From Agelaius tricolor (Eukaryota; Chordata; Aves; Passeriformes; Icteridae), in contig JALJCS010000024.1 of NCBI GenBank assembly GCA_023055355.1, positions 6,525,501 to 6,589,500 on the forward strand: 64,000 nt of DNA. Reading direction: 5' to 3'. The position numbers and the translations under genes are program-made. The notes under the pieces were generated by a model. It had not been told where the DNA came from. It worked only from the letters and a program-made list of their open reading frames with translations, and made no database searches. Below are positions 53,496 through 64,000 of the stretch, one piece after another; the stretch's first letter is position 1; each line of letters begins with the position of its first letter.

Positions 53496-56400
53496 CTGGA
53501 AAAACACACGGAGACAAAATGAACTGCTGAAGCGAGCAAAGGCAAAAACAGAGCATTGAGATAAGTCATGGCTTGGCATGGGTCATTCAGAAATAAGAAT
53601 AAACTGGCACTTGCATTGTTTTGCTCTTCAGAAGATGATACAAACCTATTCTGTTTTCTTCCCAAAAGGACAGGCAATTCAGCAAAGTCAGTGGGCACAC
53701 ATCTTACAACAACTTTCAATTTAATTCATGCCATACAGTTAAAATACTCAGGAAATAACTGTGAGTCTTACATTTCCATTGGAGATAGAGAGAATAGCTT
53801 GCCCATCCTGCTAAGTGTGGTATAACCTTAAACTGAAGACATAACAAAGCTGAAAGTTCATAAAGTCATCTTGGGTTTCAGGCCAAAGCACAGTAATCCA
53901 TACACTTCAAAAACTTCTGAATATTGTGACAAGTCTGACCTACACTTGCTCCCCATTGGAAGGAAAAGGTCTGTTAGAACACAAAACATTGACACTTGGG
54001 GGATGGAACTGAATACACCCACCCCTAAGTTTGCTCAGTCCCTCTAAGTGCCATATATGTACCTCAAATTTTGTGCTTTGAGCCAACAGATACCCAGGAA
54101 GGAGCAGTCCCATGGCAAACCACTGACACTTCGTTAGCAGAAATCCACTAACTACTAATTAAAAGGACATGACTAATTTAAATGAGTGGTACACAACTTG
54201 TCTCTGGCATCCCACGACTAAGGAAAAGCCTCTAAATAACACATTTCAGATCTTACATCATATTATCAACATAAACTAGGATTAGAGGAGTAAAAATAGT
54301 TTCATAAGCACTTATAAAAACTATCTTGTAAAGACCAATTTCTTGTTTGAATAACAATTTACTGCTCAGCTACTAAAAATTCCACAAACTGCGAAAAAAA
54401 TAAATTATATGAGATAAGAAAATATGTAATCTTGAGCAGAGATATCAAAGTTGTATTGGCTCTAGGCGGTGCAGAAGATTCACTCAAGCCAGCCGAACTC
54501 AAATGTTCAGTCAACAAATCTTTGGACAATGCAAAGAGAAACCTAAGAAACATCTCCAGTTAAAAGAGAGGTACATATATAGGTCAGGGTTATTTCACCT
54601 TACTTCTCCACAATTATGAGTAGATTTTTAAATGTCCTTTTGCTTTTTAGATATATGCAAACCAGTGTTTCAAGCTCTTTTTTTCTGCCAAATTTACTAT
54701 TACAGTTATTTTTTCAGCTAGAAGTCTGGAAGAATGCTTAAGGGGAATTCTTCAAAGCAGTGTATGGAAGGTATGTGCTCTAATCCCACTAAGAAATAAT
54801 AGGATTTGTTTGCATACCTCCCACTAATCACTTGGAAAATGTACCCCTTCATGTTTCTCATTTCTGACTGCCAATCTGAAAATAAATCCCAAGTGTACCA
54901 TGCTTTAGTTGAAAGGAGAGACTTCACAACCAGAAAATAATTTTATCAGACTTGAACAAAAATCTATTTAACTTTCATTCGTTTTATGTAATTTCCCTTG
55001 CTAATTCTGCTCATTATGAAGAGATATATGCATTTAAACAAAGGCTTACTCTTTTATAGCTCATCACCTTTACCCATCCAATCTTACAATATGGTCATGC
55101 TACTAAAATGTAATTTTACTGTCTGTTTTACAGCAGCTGAGTGATATTAAAAAAACCATTAGCACACAATTTCACACCATGATTAGGCAGGTGTGGTGGT
55201 GTGCTCAGCCCCCCCTTTTCTTTTTAAACAAAAGCAAGAAATGGCAGTCTGAATGTCTGTACCCAAATTGGGCTCTGGAGAGACAGGTAACACCACAGGA
55301 GCCAAGGGCCACACATCTTGCACAGCAGCTGAGGGCTACCTGAGCACACACCAGCCAAAGTACAATGGGTGTGCAAATATGACTGTAAGTCACTCATCTC
55401 AGCCCAAAATTAGTGGACAGTCCAAGGCCTGCTGAGCTCTCCTGTGTGGCAGCAGCCTGCACGCCAGGATCTCCCCTCTCACAATTATTCCTCAAGGCTG
55501 AGTGAATCCTTATCACACCAGATACTAAGTGAAACTGGGAATAAGCATGCTGAAATGTGGAAATATTAGCTAAGTGACAAAAAAGATTGACTGCACATAT
55601 ATAAATAATCCTTTAGATATAAACCATTGATCAGGTCTGGGACTAAGTCAAGATCCAGCTCCTCTCTGAACCTCAAGACTCAGTGAAAGGATCTCCCTGG
55701 CAGCTTTGTTTGACCCTGTCCTCCATGCACTAAATACTGAAGTGTACCTTGCCACTGAACCTTGTTAAACTGGTCTTACATTTACCATGGAATTTTGTTA
55801 ACTCATTGTGTCACAGCAAATACATCACTGCTTCTCCCTTGCAAGTCAAGCACATCACTCTTTTATTCAGAATAAACTAATCTTTGAACAGCAGAATCAG
55901 GAAACAAGAACAAGTAGCAAACCCAGCATCTTCTTGTATGCTCTTCCATCTCCCCACCACTTCCAGATTTTTCCAGTGTAAAAATCCTGCCAGCTGATTT
56001 GGGTAGTAATAATTTTTTTGAAAGATGTCAGGTTTGCTGTCCTTCAGTGCTTTCATTGAAGCTCTGCCTGTTATATTCGCAGTCCAATCAAAATATCTCA
56101 GTTACCAGTATTTAAGCACTTAAATTCAATTTTCTTAGGTTCCAGTTTTCTACTTTTTTGTTTTGTTTTAAAGAATTTAAGATTTTAAGCTCTTACACAG
56201 AACCCAAAGGGCTAACATTTTTCCCAAGAGCTCAAAAGTTCACACATGTTTTTTGGGAGTTGAATGTAAATGCTCTAGGCTAAAACATAAACCAAAGCAA
56301 GCACCACCCTAAAGTACCATCTCTCTGCTAAGAGCAGATATTATTTATTGCCAATGTTGTCCCCAAGACATGAAATCCCTTTCTATCATCAGCTACCTAT

Positions 56401-58982
56401 GTGGAATGGACATTCTGAGAGAGAAGGCAAAGCAATAAAGCACCTTCATGGTAAGTAAACCCAGTGAGCAAGGTGAACATAATGGCCCAGAACCAGCTGG
56501 CATTATCAACCATCTCAATGCTAGCTTTGCTTTCATCTTTACAAATGTCTTCTGAACAGGCAGTGAGCCCCACCTCATCTCTTCTCCATACTTCTCTGCC
56601 TCTCATTTCCATCTTCTCTCACTCCATACCAGGTCCTACCAGCACAACTCCTCCTCACCAGTTTCATCATCTCACCGATTTTGAAGCCTTGTCTTAACCC
56701 AGTTTGCCATTCTAAACTGCTTTATAAATGCCTTCATTTTCCACTTCTCCATTTTTCTCTTGGGGCACAAACCTGACCATGCTGAACAATCTGCTGACTT
56801 CAGGATTAGATTTCCATCCAGTCAGTCATCACTTGGCAGGGCAAACTGCTTGAACACACTTGACACAAACCACACTTACAGACATTTGTTTGTTGTAATA
56901 AACCATGTGTAATTCAGGCAATTACAACATGGAAACATTTTTCTCATTCCTGTGTATCCATATAGACTGAATCATTGTACTGGAAACAGTATTTATGATT
57001 TACAGTGTTTATTACTGATTCATATTCAGGCTGTAACTCTTCACATAAGAAGTTCTGTGTTTATTTAGTACTAAGAAATGGGAATCCAATAATGGTAACT
57101 CTGTTTTATACTTTCTAAGTGTTACACTAACTAGCTTTAAAAAAAACCCTTAATAATCACTGCTTTTCTTATCAGTACACACAGTCTTGGGATAATTGTA
57201 GAGTTTTCTTAATATTAATGTCTGCCTGAAGATCCTCTCTGCTTTTCTATGGTGTTGGTAGATCCTGAGGTGAATTGACCTGTTTTTCCCATCTCAAGAT
57301 TCCCATTATCAGCTGATGAGGGCTGAGCACACACATTCATTAGCACAATTATAAGAGAAAATTCAAGCATAAAGCTACATTCTGCAGCTGAGAGCTGCTA
57401 ACCCTTCCTTCCCACATCAGCCCACAGCTGACCTGAGCTCCACCACGTCATGCTCATTTGCAATAATGTTGTTTTGGATTGGGATTCATGGGCCTGCTTA
57501 AAGTGGGGAATGTGGCAAAAGTTTCTTTCATTTGTAGGTTTTAAACGCCTACAGGGCTGTTTTAAAAATTGCATTCTAGCACTGCATAAAACCACTATCA
57601 TGCTCATCAAAACATAATTCTTCAGCACTTCTGATAAAATTACAGAATAAAGATTTGAGGATATGGAGCAAAGTGACATGGGGTGGGTGATATGGCTGCC
57701 TCCTTTCAGGGAATTTACTGAAAGCTGTCGGCCACTTTTTGTAACTGAAAGAAAAAACAAACTGAAAGCCACCTTTATTTTATCCATGCTTTTTTCTACT
57801 GGAATGTGTTTCTAGCCTCTTACATTTAATTAAACCTCTGCTTCAGGGGACAGTTTCTTCATGAATGCTACTAATTGAATACAATTACATTTCATATTAC
57901 AATAGCTAATTGGCACAAGTATTGTTTGACTGGCTCACTACATAAGGGCTGACTAAAGCCTCATGTGTCACACCAAATCCACTCAAAAATTATCTTCTAA
58001 AACTTTTTAACCTGTTATTTCAGGAATCCCTACATTGAAAGCGAATATGTTTCCCTGCTTCAATTGATATTTGGACCTAGTAAAAGGGAAGCTGGTATAA
58101 AACAGTGACACCAAAGCTTTGTAACAGCAGTGGTGTTACAGGATATTGCACAAAATCAGAGTTCAACAGGCAAGGTAAAACACTGCCATTTCAAATTTGA
58201 GACCTGTGCTGTTAAAAAGAAGGGGAGGAGGGACTGAAACAATTAATTTATACTGAATCTGAATTTGGCTAGTTGTACAAAGGCAATAAACAGAATACTA
58301 GAAGGGGAACAAAGAACTTCAATCAACAGCCAGATAAAGGATTGCTTAAGGGAAGTTTTGCAGTTAAAATGCTGATGTTTGATTCCAAATCAAGCACTGT
58401 TTGCTTTTTGCTAAGGAGAATTTCTCTTTCTTCTGAACAGTCAGTTAAAAGACTAATCAGTACAAGACAATAAACAGACCTTTTTCTTTATGTGAACTTG
58501 CACAGCTGTCCATTAATTTTTCAGGGAAAAGTCAACCTTTTAATGTAAAAATAGACACAATTTTCTTAAATCTTACTGTGAAGGCAATATTATAGAAAAG
58601 CATGAATTTAACACATTTCATAAAGTTAATTTGAATTTCAATATCAATGAATTTAATTTTGATAAAGGAATACTTGTAGAAAAGCTAGAAACTCAGACAA
58701 GATAGAAAGGTACTTGGTGTGAATTTGGTTTTGGTTTTTTTAGCAAATGTTAGCCATCCTCCAAATACAAATGGCTGAATGGCTGTTTTCCATACATTTA
58801 TAAAGGTGGAATGACTTATCTCAAGTTGCTGCACTGAAAATGTGCACACATCACATGTTGCTAATGAGTGAACAAAATTAAGTACAGGCCAAAAAAAATC
58901 AAAATTAGAAACCAACTGTCTGAAACAGGTGTTCATTTTTTAATGAAGTTATTGTAATATGTTGAGGAAATAAGATTTTTAA

Positions 58983-59028
58983 TATATTGCAATATAGACT
59001 ATTGTAATATATAAATATTGTACAATAT
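58983..59028. repeat. AT-rich block with two 14-base palindromes
   Basis: Bases 58983-58996 and 59015-59028 are each perfect 14-base palindromes centred on GC and TA. They lie within a run of ATAT-rich sequence extending from about 58955 to 59040. Confidence 0.85.
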
Positions 59029-60169
59029 ATACAATTTATGATTAAAGAAGAAAGACTAAGAAAAGAGACAAGTTGAACACCAAGCTCAAGAATAATTTAT
59101 TCCTCTTATTCTAGAGTTGCAATATAGATCAACAAATAGCAAAACATGCTTTTCCAAGGACACCTCATTCTTCCTCCCTACACTGCAAAAGCATAAGGCA
59201 AAATATTCTGATTTTTAGCCCCCACAAGTAAATGCAAACAATGCCAGCATCCAACAGCTGATGGACACATCTGGAGCTTGCAGGAAGGGTGAAGGTAAGA
59301 AATTCTCCTCACTACCAACTGCAGCTCCTTTTGAAAAGTGTCACTGCAAAAGGCTTCATCAAGAATACATTCAAACAGATCAAGGAAAATGGAAGAAAAA
59401 TGTAAAACTTAATGTAGACATTTTAAATAGGCCTGCAGTGGAAAAAGTGAGAAACTACATTAATAATCCCTTTTTTTATATCAAACTGTTCTGAGGTCAG
59501 TATGTAGATAAACAAACATGCAATGGAACCATGTATTTAAGACTAAAACATGAAAACACCAGCATTTTATGACAATACCAAACAAGTTGCCAAACTTCAT
59601 TAAACATTAGCAGGTTTATATGGACTCCTCAGCTCCAGAAAGAACAGAAAGACAAATATTTACAAAACACACACAAAAAAATATCTTCCCTCTTTGTAGT
59701 TTTCTTTCTTCTCTGAAAGAGCGTGAGTACTTTTACATTTAAATGAACATTTAAAAGAAAGAAGTGGTATAGTTTGCTTCCAATTGAAAAACAAGGAATA
59801 CTAGATAAAGATTTAAATCTTGGTTTTGGGGATAACTTATGTTCTTTTTTACCCCCTAACACCAAATGGTGTTTTTTCTGTAGTTTTATCATCGTATGTT
59901 CTACTCTTACATGGCTTTTCCCCCTTTAACTGTTTGTTTTGTTACATGACAGCCTTTATTTATCACCTTGTCCCTTCAGCAAGTCAGACACTGCAACTCT
60001 GCTAGTGCTTTTCTCATGTTTGCATCTCATTAGCACTGCTGCCCAAGACTTGTGTGCTGTTGGTGTTTTCTATCTTTGAGATACGAGCAAATAAAAAAAA
60101 AAACCAGACAAAATCAGCTAACACTTCCAAACCCAAGCAGCAGAGACCTGTCAATACCCAGGGATGGCT

Positions 60170-61276
60170 GCCTGTGAAGGTGTGACTCCATCAGCAGGGA
60201 AGGGCTGGGGGATGGCAATTGTCTAAAGCCTCTGACCCAGTCCCAGAACACCCTTGGATGTAAACTGGACAGAGATGGACTCAGTGCATGGACTGTTTAT
60301 GGATAAGAAATTGGCTGGATGGTCAGATCCAGAGGGCAGTGGGCAATGGCTCTGGACATCAGTGACAAGTGGTGTCCCTCCAGAGTGCCTACTGGGACCA
60401 GAATTACTTAATAGTTCCATTAATGACACAGGTGAAGGGATTGAGTGCACCCTCAGCACATGTGCAGCTGACACACCTGAGGGACAGGACTCCATCCACA
60501 GGGACCTGGACAAGCTCCACAAGTGGCCCATGCCAACCTCATGGGCTGTAACAAGACCAAGTGCTGGTGCTGCTCCTGGGTCAGGGCAGCTCCCAGGGAC
60601 AGCACAGGCTGGGGATGAACAAACCCAGAGCAGCCCTGAGAAGGACCTGGGGGTGCTGTGGGTGAGAGGCTGGACATGACCCAGCCATGGGCACTCCCAG
60701 CCCAGAAACCTCCCTGTCCTGGGGTCATCCAAAGCACCATGGGCAGCAGGTGAGGGAGGGGACTCTGCCCCTCTGCCCCACTCAGGTGGGACCCCACCTG
60801 CAGCACTGCATTCAGCTCTGGGGCCCCACCACAGGAAGGACATGGACCTGTTGGAGCAAGTCCAGAGGAAGCCACCAAGAGGGATGGAGCACCTCTCCTA
60901 TGAAAAAAGGTTGAGAGAATTGGGATTCTTCAGCCTGGCCAAGAGAAGGCTTCAGGGTGACCTCACTGGGCTCTTCCAGTACCAGAAGAGAGCCCCCAAG
61001 AAGGATGGAGAGAGACTTTTTACAAGAGCAGGGAGTGACAGGATGAGGAGGGGTGGCTTCAAACTGCAGGAGGGAAGGTTTTGATCAGAGAGAAAGAAAT
61101 TGTTTACTGAGAGGGTGGTGAGGCCCTGGCACAGGTTGCCCAGAGAATCTGCAAAGGTCCCATTCCTGGAAGTGTTCAAGGACAGTTTGGACAGGGCTTT
61201 GAACAATCTGGTCCAGTGGTGTGGAACAAGATCTTGAAGGTTCCTTCCAACCCTAACTATTCTATGATTTTATGAA
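60170..61276 (+). mobile_element. CR1-type LINE fragment with decayed reverse transcriptase
   Basis: The plus strand matches the 3' third of an avian CR1 element. An open frame from 60254 to 60679 retains the reverse-transcriptase motif TSVTSGVPPE and the following LLGPELLNSSINDTGEGIECTLS-type context in pieces. The catalytic motif near 60458-60472 reads CAAD instead of the usual FADD, so the enzyme is dead. Downstream come the blocks CTTCAGCCTGGCCAAGAGAA, a GTGACAGGATGAGGAGG-type segment and GGTTCCTTCCAACCC. The 3' end consists of degenerate ATTCTATGAT repeats at about 61258-61276. The copy is 5'-truncated, frame-broken and antisense to ZFYVE28. The left boundary is approximate. Confidence 0.9.
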
Positions 61277-64000
61277 ATCTTTAGTACAAGAGTGGTTAAT
61301 CTTTATTTTAAACTCCACTGAATTTTGAGGCTAGACAGAGAAGCCTGAAATATCAGCTATTTCAGATACAAGGATTATTATGGTAAACCTTTCTGGATCA
61401 CAGAGATTACACCTATAATGTCATATTGTGTAGTAAAATAGTTTAGACTTACTAAAACAAATGCTTTGTATCACAACAGTCACATTTGAGAGCTGCTTTA
61501 TTCTGAAAAGGGAAAGAAAATTTTCTTCTACCTGGTGACTTACAGTAACTAGAAAGTGAATACATTTATCAACTTGATAAATGAGCCTAACCTGCAGCTA
61601 TTCCATGTGTATGAGATTGCTTATTGTTCTAGCTAATGGGTCCATCATTCTGAAAATAATTTACTGTCTCCAACATTTCCCCTATGGTTAAGCTGGCATT
61701 CACAAGCATGTAATAGGGAGCAGTCACAGAAGCCTAATGTGATCTGCCAATTTAAAAATATCATCAAAAAGCAGTGATTAGTCATTGCCCAGGCAGCATG
61801 AGTAAGGAAAGGTCCACAAGTTTTGTAACTGAATTATCTCTTTTCCTGATAACATGACTAGTGATTCACAGGCAAGACCCCAATCTTATATATACATATA
61901 TTTAAGGCAAAAATAGGATCTATTCTTATAACTTTTTAATCTTGTTCTCAGTAGAACCCCAGCATCTCCATCTTTCACAGAATATACCTAAGGAGTTGTA
62001 TTAGGATGCTTCCAAATAAAGTAGCATCAATCTAGTAACAAAATACCTCCATCCCTACTGCTCTACTGCTGCAAAGATGGAGTACTTGACAACTCATAAC
62101 AGATGTAATGTAGTCTCAAAAATGAATATAGCTAATTAGAAGTAATCAACAAAGCATCTGTGTAAAAGGCTATGGTGAAAACAGAAAATCCAACTAACCT
62201 GTTAACAAAATATTCAAAAACATTCACCCAAGAGTTTTAGAACTCAAGAATGAATAAGATGAATTACTAAGCTCTCCTAAAACTTCCTTGATGCCTGGAG
62301 TCTAAAGCTGGCCATCCCTAAAAAAAAAGGACTCCACAGGGATTCAAACAGCTCAAGCCCTGTGAGCCTGATGATCATACCAAGCAATTTTAAATGTATC
62401 CAAAGCTAAAATAAGTAGACAACAATATGAAGGTCTGTCTGGGAAGATGTAAGGTGACTTCTGCATGGGAAGCTCTTGGGAGCTCTGTGAAGGGGTCAAG
62501 AAGCTTGTGAAGAATGGTGATTCATCTGTCAAGCCTCTGGATTTTCAAACAGGTTCTGTCAAAATACCTCACTAAAGGCTTTTAAGAAAATTGAGGAGCT
62601 ACAGCACAAGCGGGAGGGACCCAAAAAGGACAGATAATTCTTCATCAGAAATTGGGAGAAGCTGTTAAACAATCACTTCTCAGAAAGGTGGGATTTTATG
62701 GCTGAGGTTCTTCAGCACCCTGGGAGCTTTGTTTTTGTGTATGATCTGCAAAAACAGGGAAAGCAATGAGCTCTGACAGGTTACTACCAGTGCAGAATTA
62801 TTCAGGGTAACAACCAGAACAGACTGTACAGCTGCCCAGGATCCTAAAGTCTGAGTAACAGGTAATAAAATGGCAAGACTTAACAGGGAAACACATAGAG
62901 AACAATTTTAGCATCAGATACAGAATGACAGCCTCTGAGACCACAAGCAACATCTTGGGGCTTTAGCAGACAACTTCAAAAAGAACCTCAGCACACCACT
63001 TAGTAAGAATTCCAAGTCAAATACTGAAAACCACTGAAAAACAACCGAAAACAATTATGCCACTGTGCACATCCACAGTTTGCTCATATCTTGAGTAAAT
63101 GCAGTTCTGATTCACTTATTGCTAAGAGGAAATTGTATAATTGAAAATTGTTTAGGGCAAGAGATAAGGCATGATCAAATGTACAGACAATTTGTGGACA
63201 ACTTCTGAACAAGTAGGCTCTGATTTTTCCAATCTGAAAAAGTAACCACACTGACAAAATGTGACTTAGGTCTACAAAATCACAACAGGCAGGAGAGGCC
63301 AGACAGGAATCAGGAGCAAACAACAGCAAACAGGAAGACAGACTTACAGAACTCTCTGTAAAAGGACAGAAAGTCCTCAGATAAAGTTTTAAACAATATT
63401 AGCAGAGGCTGGATAAGACAGTGGAGAAATTACTACATTCATAAAACATGGGGAGCTGAAATAGCAGCTTACAGATATATATAATTTTATTCTATTTTTC
63501 AGACCTGTTCTCAAAAATTCATTTAGTAGCTATCCTACTCAAGGCAAAAACTGGTAGACAAAGAGTCTGGATTTTGTATTATTTATGAGGAAACTGATTA
63601 AACACAGTGATTACTTTTACATAGTATTCCATTTGAAGTGCTGCAAAATCATGGAATGTCAAAGGGATTTGTGAATTACATCTTAAAATGAAGTCCACTT
63701 AGAAACCCTGTTGTAAGGCCTTGAATATGATCATACTTGCAAGCTTAAGATAGCAAATAGTCAGGATAATGAGAAAGATAAGTCGAGTTTTGGGCATGTT
63801 AAGTCATATTTAACCTGTAAAAGCAATTAGGTCTAGGCCAAAGAATTCATGAGTCTATTTCCACTACCAGTATTATTCGATATTTCATAATATTTCATAA
63901 TTCAATTACTATTCTTATTTCTGTAGCTTTTATATTGTGGTTATGCTTTGAGGTTCAAGCTATCTCCACTGTGTTATCCTGAACTCTGTGAACATAACAA

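Larger units (their letters stand above)
24652..64000 (-). other. ZFYVE28: ZFYVE28 (LST2) gene, 3' portion, five of six exons certain
   Basis: This is the gene-level entry for the six exons listed separately. ZFYVE28 encodes an endosome-associated FYVE protein. In worms and mammals it is known to dampen EGF-receptor signalling, with its endosomal binding controlled by phosphoinositide recognition and ubiquitination. The order, spacing and phase of the exons match the vertebrate C-terminal half: a conserved segment beginning [11 protein letters not shown], then the [15 protein letters not shown] segment, a Cys-containing linker and the FYVE finger. All junctions are GT-AG and the reading frame stays open through 239 codons including the stop. 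The family's N-terminal domain and long variable middle exon are absent, so the gene continues past the right edge. An intact 1-kb middle exon would show as a long minus-strand frame, and none exists in the window. Confidence 0.93.
53496..64000 (-). other. ZFYVE28: ZFYVE28 upstream intron, continuing past the edge
   Basis: No further exon is supportable to the right edge. The stretch contains an AT-rich palindromic block at 58983-59028 and a CR1 fragment at about 60170-61276. The large middle coding exon of ZFYVE28 should lie beyond 64000. Confidence 0.7.

Noticed and set aside
60223..60878. Minus-strand frames of 206 and 141 codons
   Set aside because: They are antisense shadows of the CR1 fragment.

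Overview
The window looks like nuclear DNA from a bird, probably a passerine. Three things point that way. It is AT-rich with short simple repeats, it carries CR1-type LINE fragments, and it holds one SINE with a tRNA-Ile-like head of the kind I know from songbirds. The species call is inference; the repeat families and gene exons are read from the sequence. There are no operons, prokaryotic genes, CRISPR arrays or structural RNA genes.

The one protein gene I can support is the 3' half of ZFYVE28 (LST2, lateral signaling target protein 2), on the minus strand from the right edge to about 24.65 kb. Six exons fit together with conserved intron phases and GT-AG borders: 53391-53495, 39303-39457, 38608-38724, 36945-37049, 25642-25745 and 24652-24783. 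Together they give 238 complete codons plus a stop. They encode a serine-rich segment, a conserved helical segment, a Cys-rich linker and a C-terminal FYVE zinc finger split over the last two exons. The N-terminal exons and the large middle exon lie beyond position 64000. The introns run from 0.58 to 13.9 kb and contain CR1 fragments near 49.4 and 60.2 kb and the SINE near 52.8 kb, all antisense to the gene.

From 24651 down to roughly 22.5 kb lies AT-rich DNA that is probably the 3' untranslated region. From there to position 1 I found no exon I can defend. A CpG island at about 13.38-14.11 kb, with a weaker GC-rich shoulder near 14.5-14.8 kb, is the clearest sign of another promoter. MXD4 is the downstream neighbour in mammals, but I saw none of its bHLH coding sequence here.

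I saw no undescribed system. The best leads are a symmetric serine-rich exon, a tandem NAGNAG acceptor, several unusually good inverted repeats and the orphan CpG island.
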